From assembly GCA_016214145.1 (NCBI GenBank), contig JACRPA010000005.1, positions 1-64,000 of the forward strand: a stretch of 64,000 bases of DNA, read 5' to 3'. The DNA comes from Rhodocyclales bacterium (GTDB lineage: Bacteria; Pseudomonadota; Gammaproteobacteria; Burkholderiales; Rhodocyclaceae). The notes beneath the pieces are model-generated. The model was not told the origin of the DNA and did no database searches. It saw only the letters and a program-made list of their open reading frames with translations. Each line of letters opens with the position of its first letter. The stretch's first letter is position 1. The translations under genes were made by a program, and so were the position numbers. Shown piece by piece: positions 55,234-63,535 of this stretch.

Positions 55234-56092
55234 GACGCAAGGCGGGCCAATCCTGGAGGGAGGAGAAAATCAGCAGGATGCCGGGATTCCGATCGACGCA
55301 GAGCACGAGGCCGACGCCCGGCACCATGGCGGCGCCCTCGAAAAAGCGATACGGCACCGGGCGCCACCCGTCCCCCACCGCATTGCCGTCGGCATCGAGC
55401 AGCAGCAGGCCGTTCTCGCGGGAGACGACGAGAAGCTCTCCCTGCGGGCCGGGCAGCACGCCGCTGATGGAGCGGGCGCCGAGCAGCACGGTGTGCGGCG
55501 GCGCGATCCGGTCCGTCCCGAATCGCGCCACTGCCGGCGGGAATTCGTTGCCGAGGACGAGGCGCGGCGGCTGGCCCGTCAGCGCCAGGGCCTCGAAGCT
55601 CTTGTTTCTGTGTCGCGTCAGCGAGAAGCCGTTGGGCACGCCCGCCTGCGCGACGATCTCGAAATCCGCGAGGCGCACGGTGAGCAGCTGGTTGTGCTGC
55701 TCGTCGATTGCCAGGGCAAGGCCGGGCTGATCGAGCAGGGCGACATCCTCGAAGTCGCGATCCCGGTGCATGCGCTTGCGCAGCACCTTGCCCTGCAGGG
55801 TGATCTCGGCAATCTCGCCGTTGTCGCCCACGCCGATCAACGTGCCGCGTTCGGCCCAGTAGGCAATGCCGGAGATTTCCGGGAAATCGTCGATGGCGAT
55901 GACCCGATTCGGATCGAGGATGCCCAAGCGGCGTTCCATGGCCGTATAGCTGGCAACAGCCGCCAAAATGACCAGGAGCGGGAGGAGCAGCCGATACGCG
56001 AATTTGAGCGGGGAACGCCGTGAATCCGACGGCGATAGGGGGCCGACGGCGTGCGGCAGGCTGAGCAAATTGGGCGCGGCATCCCGCAGCAT
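55217..56092 (-). CDS. SdiA-regulated (YjiK-like) beta-propeller membrane protein
   Basis: A 291-residue protein from ATG 56092 (a GTG at 56125 is an alternative). One N-terminal membrane anchor (LLLPLLVILAAVASYTAM) is followed by a beta-propeller-like domain with IDDFPEISGIAYWAERGTLIGVGDNGEIAEITLQGKVLRK and FEDVALL. This pattern is that of the SdiA-regulated/YjiK family, whose function is unknown. The gene overlaps the glycosyltransferase start by 17 bp, so both belong to the envelope operon. Confidence 0.8.
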   Translation of the reverse strand: MLRDAAPNLLSLPHAVGPLSPSDSRRSPLKFAYRLLLPLLVILAAVASYTAMERRLGILDPNRVIAIDDFPEISGIAYWAERGTLIGVGDNGEIAEITLQGKVLRKRMHRDRDFEDVALLDQPGLALAIDEQHNQLLTVRLADFEIVAQAGVPNGFSLTRHRNKSFEALALTGQPPRLVLGNEFPPAVARFGTDRIAPPHTVLLGARSISGVLPGPQGELLVVSRENGLLLLDADGNAVGDGWRPVPYRFFEGAAMVPGVGLVLCVDRNPGILLIFSSLQDWPALRHAFAS

Positions 56093-56174
56093 GAAGGGCA
56101 GTTCACGTAGTTGGCTGCCGCGCACTGTATGTGCCGCCCCGTGATTGCCACGTCAACTCCGTGTGAAAAATTCG

Positions 56175-57446
56175 TCAAGACGAGGAAAAGTCGACCCGGA
56201 ACTCGCAGCCGCCGTCCTTGTGCTCGTCGAGGCGTATGCGCCATCCCTGTCGCTGGCAGATGCGCTGCACCAGCGACAGGCCCAGCCCGAGGCCGTCGCC
56301 GCGGCTGGTGTCGCCGCGGACGAAAGGCCGGAACATGGTTTCGCGCTCGGCCGTGGGGATGCCGACACCCGAGTCGCAGACGCTGAAGCCGCCCGGGCGC
56401 AGCACCAGGCGGACATAGCCCCGGTCGGTGTAGTGGATCGCATTGCGCAGCAGGTTGGAGAGTACGGCGCGCAGCAGCGGGGCGGGGTAGCGACCGGCGT
56501 CATCGCCTTCCCTTGCCAGCGAGAGATCGAGTCCGCGCGCGACCGCCTCGCCCCGGAAGCGGTCGATCAATTCCCCGGCGACCTCGTGCAGACCGGCTTC
56601 GCCGCCGTCTCCGCGGGACTGACTTTCCGGCGCACGCGCCAGATCGAGGAACGTCTCCACTAGTTCGCGCATTTCCATGCAGGAAGCCAGGATGCGCCTG
56701 ATCTGGTTTTGCTGGCGCGCATCGGCCAGGCCCTGTTCCAGCAGCAACTCGCAGGAACTGGCGATCACCATCAGGGGGGTGCGCAGCTCGTGGCTGACGT
56801 CGCTGGTGAAGAAGCGCTCGCGCTCGAGGGCCTGGCGCAACTGGCCGAGCGTCGCGTCGAAGGCGGCGGCGAGGCGCCCCACTTCGTCGGGCGCGTAGTC
56901 GGCGGCCAGCGGCGGCGCCGCCGTCAGCAGCTGCTCGCGGTGCTGGACCTGGTCGGAGAGCCGGGTCACCGGGGCGATGACGCGGCGGGCCATGAGCAGT
57001 CCGAGGCCCCAGGCGGCGAGCACGCTCAACATGAAGGCGGCTGCCAGAATCATCTTCAGAATGTCTTCGCGGCGGTCGAGTTCCTCCTGGTCGAGCAGCA
57101 GCGCATAGCGCTTGCCATCCAGATCGCGCACCATGACGTGATATTCCTTGTCGTCGCGGTAGGCCTCCTGGAAGCCGGGCCTGACCTTTCCGAGCCAGGC
57201 CGGCAGCGGCGGCTGTCCGTCGGCGCCGACGACGTACAACGCCATGTCCTGGTCGAGATGGAAGGGCCGCCCCCTGTCCAGGGCATTGAGAATGTCGTCG
57301 AGTTGCTTGTTCAACGAGTAGGTGGCGTACTGCTCCTCGACGTAACTCATCGCCATCAGGACGCTGAGGGAGAAGACGCCGGCCACCACCAGCGTCATCA
57401 GGACGAAAGCGGTGACGATGCGCCGCGCGAGGCTCTTCTCGGCCAT
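56175..57446 (-). CDS. Sensor histidine kinase
   Basis: A 423-residue inner-membrane kinase with two membrane helices (residues 9-34 and about 131-155) enclosing a periplasmic sensor. HAMP and DHp follow with H219 in FTSDVSHELRTPL. The ATPase has N-box LSNLLRNAIHYTD, G1 CDSGVGIP and G2 GDGLGLGLSLV. The 11-mer lies within it at 56617-56626. It overlaps the regulator stop by one base (TGATG). The pair resembles PmrB/QseC-type systems that control lipid A changes. Confidence 0.92.
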   Translation of the reverse strand: MAEKSLARRIVTAFVLMTLVVAGVFSLSVLMAMSYVEEQYATYSLNKQLDDILNALDRGRPFHLDQDMALYVVGADGQPPLPAWLGKVRPGFQEAYRDDKEYHVMVRDLDGKRYALLLDQEELDRREDILKMILAAAFMLSVLAAWGLGLLMARRVIAPVTRLSDQVQHREQLLTAAPPLAADYAPDEVGRLAAAFDATLGQLRQALERERFFTSDVSHELRTPLMVIASSCELLLEQGLADARQQNQIRRILASCMEMRELVETFLDLARAPESQSRGDGGEAGLHEVAGELIDRFRGEAVARGLDLSLAREGDDAGRYPAPLLRAVLSNLLRNAIHYTDRGYVRLVLRPGGFSVCDSGVGIPTAERETMFRPFVRGDTSRGDGLGLGLSLVQRICQRQGWRIRLDEHKDGGCEFRVDFSSS

Positions 57447-58129
57447 CACTCGGCCTTGCCGGATTCGGCCAGGCGGAAGCCGACGCCGTGCACGGTGTGC
57501 AGCAGCGGCTTGGGGAAGGGCTTGTCGACCAGCTGGCGCAGGGTGTGGATGTGGCTGCGCAGGCTGTCGCTGTCGGGCGGCGCGTCGCCCCACAGCGCCG
57601 CCTCGAGCGCTTCGCGCGTCGCCACCGCCGGGCTCTTCTGCATCAGCACGGCGAGCAGCTTGAGGCCGATCGGGCCGATCTTCAGGGGCTGGCCGGCGCG
57701 GGTGACTTCGAGGGTATCGAGGTCGTAGACGAGATCAGCGACCTGGAGGCGGCGGCGCCCGCCGGCGCGGGTGCGCTTGAGCACGGCCTCGATGCGCGCG
57801 GCCAATTCGGGCAGTGCAAAGGGCTTGGTGACATAGTCGTCGGCGCCGGTGCGGAAGCCCTGCAGGCGGTCGTCAAGGGCGTCGCGGGCGGTGAGCATGA
57901 TCACCGGCGTGTCGCGCCGCTCGCCCTCGCGCAGGCGCTGGCACAGCGCATAGCCGTCCATGCCCGGCAGCATGACATCGAGGACGATCAGGTCGTAGTG
58001 CTGGGTCGCCGCCAGGTGCAGGCCGGTCAGGCCGTCCTGGGCGCAGTCCACTTCATAGCCCTTGAGGGCGAGATAGTCGGCCAGATTGGCCAGGATATCC
58101 CGGTTGTCTTCAACCACCAGCAGTCGCAT
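57446..58129 (-). CDS. OmpR-family response regulator
   Basis: A 227-residue regulator. The receiver has acidic residues near 7-8 (VVEDN), phospho-acceptor D51 in LIVLDVMLPG, and K in DYVTKPFALPE. The C-terminal winged helix has the OmpR pattern (LEVTRAGQPLKIGPIGLKLLAVLM, RSHIHTLRQLVDKPF, LHTVHGVGFRL). It is the first gene of the two-gene system and is co-transcribed with the kinase. Confidence 0.95.
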   Translation of the reverse strand: MRLLVVEDNRDILANLADYLALKGYEVDCAQDGLTGLHLAATQHYDLIVLDVMLPGMDGYALCQRLREGERRDTPVIMLTARDALDDRLQGFRTGADDYVTKPFALPELAARIEAVLKRTRAGGRRRLQVADLVYDLDTLEVTRAGQPLKIGPIGLKLLAVLMQKSPAVATREALEAALWGDAPPDSDSLRSHIHTLRQLVDKPFPKPLLHTVHGVGFRLAESGKAE

Positions 58130-58176
58130 TGGTGCTCATTCCCCCTTCACCAGGCGCAAGACTACCACCGGCGGGA

Positions 58177-60057
58177 TCAGGAAGGGGCGCGGCTGAAGCG
58201 TGCCAGGTTGCCCATGATTTCCAGCATGGCCGTGCGGATCGCCTTGATGACCGCGGAGGAATCGGCCAGCGGGCGGTCGTCGCCGTCGGTGACTTCGTTG
58301 CGGATGGCGCCGAGCGCGTTGACCGGGAAGGAGACCTTGAAGTCGTTGCCGATGTAGGCGATGCGGTTCCAGTCGGCGGCGACGGCATACTCGCGATGGA
58401 AATCGGGCGCCAGCAGGTCGTAGCCGTGGGAGTAGTCGGCGGGCGGGTTCTTCACGCCGAGGAGCGGCATCAGCGTGGCGGGGATGTCCATGTGGCTGCT
58501 GATGCCGCCGATCACCCTGGCCTTCCGGCCGGGGACCCGGATGACGCCGGGCGTGCCGGTCTGGAAGCGGTTGAACTCGGCGCTGTGACCCCAGCGGCCG
58601 CGCTCCATGAATTCCTCGCCGTGGTCGCCCAGCACGATGACGACGGTCTTGTCGAGCAGCCCCCTGGCCTTGAGGTGGTCGACCACGCGCCCGACCTGCC
58701 CGTCGACATGATGGGCGGCGTTGATGTAGCGGTTCTTGATCTGCTGGATGTCCCTGCCGAAATCGGCGGTCAGGTAATTGAAATCCTCCAGGTAGGGCCG
58801 GGCGATGGCCGCCTCCTGCGGGAAATCGTAGGGCGCGTGGGTGGACTCGAAGAACATGTAGGTCATGAAAGGCCGCGCAGGATCGCGCCGGTCGATGAAG
58901 GAGAGGATGTCGTCGATGTTCTTCGCGTCGCGCTGCCAGGGCGGGGCGCCGCCCTCCAGGGGGTGCATGTCTTCCGGCCGCATGTTGACGAAGATCGTCT
59001 TGTCGAAGGCCGGGTAGGTGAAGCGCTGGCTGGTGTTCAGGCTGAACTGGTAATTCTGCTGCTGCAGCACGTCCATCAGCACCGGGGCGCGCTGCGCCGT
59101 CCGCATGGGGAACCAGTTGCTGCCGTAGAGGCCGTAGAACATGGAGAAGACGCCCATCTGCGTCAGGTTGCCGCCGCTGAAATGCTTTTCCAGGCGCACG
59201 GCGTCGTTCGAAAAGGCCCACAGCCGCGGCATGATCTTCGGATCGAGCATGTCGAAGCGCAGCGACTCGGCGACCAGCCAGACGATGTTCAGCGGTTCTT
59301 TCGGCGCTTCCACCTGCAGCGGAGACAGCGGGTAGGCGAGGTGGTCCTCCTTCAGGCGCAGGCTTTGCGTTTCCTCGGTTTTGGACTCGATGCCGAGGCG
59401 CTTGGCCAGCTTGCGGAAGGTGAAGGGCTGGTAGAGCGGATAGTGCTCGCTGGCGAACAGGATGGGCTGATAGTTGGCCGCCGAGCTGTAGGCGTAGGCC
59501 ACGCGCTCTCCCGTGCTCAGCAGGATGAGGGACAGCAGCACCCAGCGCCAGCGGATGTGCGTTGTCCACCGTCCCGTCCCGTCATGCCGCAGCACCCAGG
59601 CATAGGCGCCGGCTTCCGCCGCGATCAGGCCGAGCGTGATCAGGCCGGCGGTGAGCTGGGTGGCCCAGCTTGCGCCGAGGGATTCTATGCCGCCGGGGCT
59701 GAACACCAGGTTGATGACGAAGCCGTTGATATGGAAGCCGTACATGTCGCGGATGAGGCGGTCGGCGAACAGCAGCGTCTGGGTCAGGCCGCTGAGGCCG
59801 ATTGCCGTCGCGGCGAGCAGGGCGGGCGCTTTCCGCACGGGGCGCGCGGCCAGCAGGCGGCGCAGCAGCCGGGCGAGCAGCAGCGCCGGGAGGAGGTAGA
59901 TGAAGGCGTAGCTGATCGTCGCCGCCAGGGTCCAGCCGGCCACGGCGGGTTCGGCGAACTGGCGCGCGCTCTGCAAGCCGGCCACCTGGGCCACGGCGAT
60001 CAGCCAGGAAATCAGGAAAAAGCGGTTGAGTTGTCGTGCGGAGGGCAGAACAGGCAT
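58177..60057 (-). CDS. YejM/PbgA-like membrane sulfatase-fold protein
   Basis: A 626-residue protein. Five N-terminal membrane helices (residues about 10-190, DUF3413-like) precede a periplasmic alkaline-phosphatase/sulfatase domain from about 255. Metal and nucleophile motifs include NIVWLVAESLRFDML, the Thr-containing SGGNLTQMG, and VVIVLGDHGEEFMERGRWGH. There is no Cys/Ser formylglycine motif, as in EptA, LtaS or YejM. YejM regulates lipopolysaccharide amount, and some relatives transfer phosphoglycerol or phosphoethanolamine. Its position before the two-component system supports an outer-membrane lipid role. Confidence 0.88.
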   Translation of the reverse strand: MPVLPSARQLNRFFLISWLIAVAQVAGLQSARQFAEPAVAGWTLAATISYAFIYLLPALLLARLLRRLLAARPVRKAPALLAATAIGLSGLTQTLLFADRLIRDMYGFHINGFVINLVFSPGGIESLGASWATQLTAGLITLGLIAAEAGAYAWVLRHDGTGRWTTHIRWRWVLLSLILLSTGERVAYAYSSAANYQPILFASEHYPLYQPFTFRKLAKRLGIESKTEETQSLRLKEDHLAYPLSPLQVEAPKEPLNIVWLVAESLRFDMLDPKIMPRLWAFSNDAVRLEKHFSGGNLTQMGVFSMFYGLYGSNWFPMRTAQRAPVLMDVLQQQNYQFSLNTSQRFTYPAFDKTIFVNMRPEDMHPLEGGAPPWQRDAKNIDDILSFIDRRDPARPFMTYMFFESTHAPYDFPQEAAIARPYLEDFNYLTADFGRDIQQIKNRYINAAHHVDGQVGRVVDHLKARGLLDKTVVIVLGDHGEEFMERGRWGHSAEFNRFQTGTPGVIRVPGRKARVIGGISSHMDIPATLMPLLGVKNPPADYSHGYDLLAPDFHREYAVAADWNRIAYIGNDFKVSFPVNALGAIRNEVTDGDDRPLADSSAVIKAIRTAMLEIMGNLARFSRAPS

Positions 60058-60157
60058 GGCGTGAATCCGGTGACAGGCAGGCCATACCGTATCAACCGGG
60101 CCGTCAAGCCCGGCTCAAGACCGTGTGAAAAAAACGTGAAGCGCAGCGCGGGAAACG

Positions 60158-60580
60158 CTATTTGGCGAACAGGCGCGCCGGATCGCTGAAGGCCTTGAAC
60201 TCCAGCGCGTTGCCGAAGGGGTCCATGAGGAACATCGTCGCCTGCTCGCCCGGCTGGCCCGTGAAGCGCACGTAGGGCTCGATGACGAATTCCATGCCGG
60301 CGGCGCGGAAGCGCTCGGCCAGGCGCTGCCATTCGTCCATCGGCAGCACCAGGCCGAAGTGGCGCACCGGCACCTGCTTGCCGTCGACCGCGTTGGTCGG
60401 GTCGTCCGAGGCCATGCGCTTGACGAGGTGGGCGACGATCTGGTGGCCGCGGAAATTGAAGTCCACCCATTCGTCCGAACTGCGTCCTTCCGGGCAGCCG
60501 AGGAACTTGCCGTAGAACTCCCGCGCGCGCTCGAGATCGGTGACGGGGAAAGCAAGGTGAAACGGGGGCAGGCCAGCCAT
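60158..60580 (-). CDS. VOC-family (glyoxalase-like) protein
   Basis: A 140-residue vicinal-oxygen-chelate protein. Two beta-alpha-beta-beta-beta modules are visible: [23 protein letters not shown] with metal-type His near the start, and [20 protein letters not shown] followed by [16 protein letters not shown] with the late Glu. The substrate is unknown; it could be a dioxygenase-like or resistance protein. It is probably transcribed alone, with the YejM-like gene 100 bp downstream. Confidence 0.9.
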   Translation of the reverse strand: MAGLPPFHLAFPVTDLERAREFYGKFLGCPEGRSSDEWVDFNFRGHQIVAHLVKRMASDDPTNAVDGKQVPVRHFGLVLPMDEWQRLAERFRAAGMEFVIEPYVRFTGQPGEQATMFLMDPFGNALEFKAFSDPARLFAK

Positions 60581-60622
60581 ACAAGCCTCCTTCCGGACGG
60601 GCCGGCTAGTGTGCCATAGACC

Positions 60623-61318
60623 CTAAGTCGCTGCCACCGGCCAGGGGATCACGTAGAACAGCACGGCGAAGTAATGCAGCGCGGCGCCGGCCAGCACGAA
60701 GCCGTGCCAGATGGCGTGGTTGTAGGGCAGGCGCCGCCACTTGTAGAAAGCGACGCCGGACGTGTAGGCCAGCCCGCCGGCGGCCAGCAGGGCGAGGCCG
60801 CCGGCGCCAACGTGCTTGAGCATCGGCTCGACGGCGACCACCACCACCCAGCCCATGGCGACGTAGATGGAGACGATCAGGCCGTGCAGCCGTCCCTTCA
60901 GCAGCAGGCGCAATGCGATGCCGGCAAAAGTCAGTCCCCAGATGACGGCGAAGAGCGACCAGCCCCACGGCCCGCGCAGGTTCACCAGCAGGAAGGGGGT
61001 GTAGGTGCCGGCGATGAGCAGGAAGATGGCCGAGTGGTCCAGCGCCCGCAGCGCGCGCCGGGCGCGTTCGGCCTGCACGCTGTGGTAGAGGGTGGACGTG
61101 GTGAAGCAGAGGATCAGCGCCGCGCCGAAGACGCTGCAGCCGACGATGTGCCAGGCATCGCCGTGGCGCGCCGCGAAGGCCACCAGCACCGCCAGGCCGG
61201 CGATGGCCAGCACGATGCCGACGCCGTGCGTGACGCTGCTGGCGATTTCCTCGCGCAGGGTATAGCGGGGCAGGGCGGGAAGGGGAGTCAAACGGAGTCC
61301 TTTTGCGAGGCCATTCAA
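60623..61318 (-). CDS. Hemolysin III family (PAQR) membrane protein, second copy
   Basis: A 231-residue seven-helix protein with REEIASSVTHGVGIVLA, TSTLYHSVQAERARRALRALDHSAIFLLIAGTYTPF and PYNHAIWHGFVLAGAALHYF. It is paralogous to 23850-24467 but longer at the N-terminus and clearly diverged. The start at 61318 or an internal codon near VTHG is possible. The 11-mer at 60926-60936 encodes its WGLTF segment. The divergent TonB receptor lies 174 bp away. Confidence 0.9.
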   Translation of the reverse strand: MNGLAKGLRLTPLPALPRYTLREEIASSVTHGVGIVLAIAGLAVLVAFAARHGDAWHIVGCSVFGAALILCFTTSTLYHSVQAERARRALRALDHSAIFLLIAGTYTPFLLVNLRGPWGWSLFAVIWGLTFAGIALRLLLKGRLHGLIVSIYVAMGWVVVVAVEPMLKHVGAGGLALLAAGGLAYTSGVAFYKWRRLPYNHAIWHGFVLAGAALHYFAVLFYVIPWPVAAT

Positions 61319-61492
61319 CGGCAGAATTATATGCCTTGGCCGGATTATATCCGGGGGGCGATGCAGGATAGTTCAAGACAGCGACCCTGGATATCCCATC
61401 CGGTCCTGCCGCTGTGACATAGTCCTTTAGTTATATTCCCTGTCTGCCGTTATCCTGCGCAGGCAGAGTTTGTCTTTGACAGGGAGTACCAC

Positions 61493-63535
61493 ATGGCGCC
61501 CAGTACTGCGCTGCACGGTTCATCGACCCGCACGGGCCGGTTGGCAGCGAGGCTTGCGGCAGGCGCCGCAATTGCGGCATCGCTGCTGGCCGCGCCATCC
61601 GCGCAAGCCGCGCCGGACACAGCGCCGGCGAGCGACCTGACCTTGCTGCCGATCGAGCGCCTCATGGCGATGGAGGTCGTCAGCGCGTCCAAATTTCCGC
61701 AGCGCTTGGCCGAAGCGCCAGCCTCGGTCACCGTGATTACCGCCGCCGACATCAAGGATTACGGCCACCGCACCCTGGCCGACGTCCTGCGCAGCATCCG
61801 CGGCCTGCATGTCAGCTACGACCGCAACTACAGCTATCTGGGTGTGAGGGGATTTTCCCGGCCGGGCGACTACAACACCCGCGTGCTGCTTCTGGTGGAC
61901 GGCTACCGCTTCAACGACAACGTCTACGACCAGGCCAGCATCGGCAGCGAGTTTCCCATCGACATCGACCTGATCGAGCGCGTCGAATTCGTGCCGGGCC
62001 CGGGGTCGTCGGTGTACGGCGGCAACGCCTTTTTCGGCGTCGTCAATGTCATCACCAAGCGCGGCGCCGACGTCGGCGGCGGTGAATTGGCGGGTTCGGC
62101 GGGGAGCCACCGCAGCGCGACCGGGCGCGCCACCTACGGCCGCCGCCTCGACAACGGCGCCGATCTGCTGCTGTCGATGAGCGCCCATCGCAGCCGAGGG
62201 CAGGATCATTTCTATCCGGAGTTCGTCCCGCTCGGCGTCGCCGACGGCATGGCGCGCGGCCTCGACGGCGACCGCACCCGCCAACTGTTCGCCAGGCTCT
62301 CCTACCAGGGCTGGACGCTGCAGGCGGTTCACGGCGAAAGGAACAAGGACGTCCCGACCGCTCCCTACGGCACGGCGCCGGGGATATCGGGAACGCAGAC
62401 AACGGATGCCAACACCTATCTGGATCTGAAGCATTCCAGCGCCCCGGCCGCCAATGTCGAACTGACCGGCAGGCTGTATTACGGCCGCTACGCCTTCGAA
62501 GGAAGCTACCTCTACGATGCGCCGCCGCTGTATCGGAACCGCGACTCCGTGCGCGGCGAATGGTGGGGCGCGGAAGCCAGGATGGTGAGCACCGCCATCG
62601 ACCGGCACAAGCTGGTGTTCGGCGCCGAATATCAAAGGGACATGCGCCAGCAGCAGAAGAATTACGACGAGCAGCCCTATGCCCTGTATCTCGACGACCG
62701 GCGCGAGGGCGACCGCGCCGGCATCTACCTGCAGGACGAAATGGTCTTGCACGACAAGTTGCGCCTGAATGCCGGCCTGCGCTATGACCATGCCAGCGGT
62801 TTCGGCGGCATCTTCAACCCGCGGCTCGGCCTGATTGCCGAACCGTTCGAGCGGACCTTTGTGAAGCTGCTCTACGGGACGGCCTATCGCGCGCCCAACG
62901 CCTACGAGCGCTTCTATGCCGTCCCCGGCGTCGGCGGCCAGAAGGCGAACCCGGACCTGCGGCCGGAGCGGATACGCACGGGCGAACTGGCCGTCGAGCA
63001 TTTCCTGCACGACAGTTTCCGCGTCGGCGCTTCGCTGTTCCGCTACAAGATCAAGGATCACATCGACTCAACCGTCGATCCCGCCGACGGCCTGACGGTG
63101 TTCCGCAACATCGACGGGGTGCGCGCCACCGGCTTCGGCGCCGAAGCCGAGCACGTCTGGTCCTGGGGCGCCCGCCTGCGGGTCAGCTACAGCCGCCAGC
63201 GCGCGCAGGATGCCAGCGGCGCCCGGCTGACCAATTCGCCGCGCCACCTGGCCAAGCTGAATGCCACGGCGCCGTTGCCCGGCGGCTGGCTGCGCGCCGG
63301 GGCGGAACTCCAGTACACCGGCGCGCGCCGCACGCTGGCCGGCGAGACCGGCGGCTTCTGGCTGGGCAACCTGAATCTCAGCACCGACCGGCTGGCGCCG
63401 GGACTGGAAGCGTCGTTGGGCCTGTACAACATCTTCAACCGGCGTTACGCCGATCCGGGCGGATCCGAGCATCTGCAGGATGCCATCCGGCAGGACGGGC
63501 GCAGCATCCGCCTCAAGCTCTGGTACCGGTTCTGA
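61493..63535 (+). CDS. TonB-dependent outer-membrane receptor
   Basis: A 680-residue receptor with signal peptide (ending around SLLAAPSAQAA), then a plug domain (VVSASKFPQRLAEAPASVTVITAADIKDYGHRTLADVLRSIRGLHV, VRGFSRPGDYNTRVLLLVDGYRFND, VEFVPGPGSSVYGGNAFFGVVNVITK) and a 22-strand barrel ending in LKLWYRF, with the terminal Phe of outer-membrane proteins. There is no obvious TonB box spelled out. The stop overlaps the YfiR-family start by one base. In Betaproteobacteria such pairs are often followed by a diguanylate cyclase sensor. Confidence 0.93.
   Translation: MAPSTALHGSSTRTGRLAARLAAGAAIAASLLAAPSAQAAPDTAPASDLTLLPIERLMAMEVVSASKFPQRLAEAPASVTVITAADIKDYGHRTLADVLRSIRGLHVSYDRNYSYLGVRGFSRPGDYNTRVLLLVDGYRFNDNVYDQASIGSEFPIDIDLIERVEFVPGPGSSVYGGNAFFGVVNVITKRGADVGGGELAGSAGSHRSATGRATYGRRLDNGADLLLSMSAHRSRGQDHFYPEFVPLGVADGMARGLDGDRTRQLFARLSYQGWTLQAVHGERNKDVPTAPYGTAPGISGTQTTDANTYLDLKHSSAPAANVELTGRLYYGRYAFEGSYLYDAPPLYRNRDSVRGEWWGAEARMVSTAIDRHKLVFGAEYQRDMRQQQKNYDEQPYALYLDDRREGDRAGIYLQDEMVLHDKLRLNAGLRYDHASGFGGIFNPRLGLIAEPFERTFVKLLYGTAYRAPNAYERFYAVPGVGGQKANPDLRPERIRTGELAVEHFLHDSFRVGASLFRYKIKDHIDSTVDPADGLTVFRNIDGVRATGFGAEAEHVWSWGARLRVSYSRQRAQDASGARLTNSPRHLAKLNATAPLPGGWLRAGAELQYTGARRTLAGETGGFWLGNLNLSTDRLAPGLEASLGLYNIFNRRYADPGGSEHLQDAIRQDGRSIRLKLWYRF

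Noticed and set aside
58129-60189. A 686-codon plus-strand frame opposite the YejM-like gene.
   Set aside because: It is a shadow of a gene with clear sulfatase motifs, with no start signal and no recognisable product.
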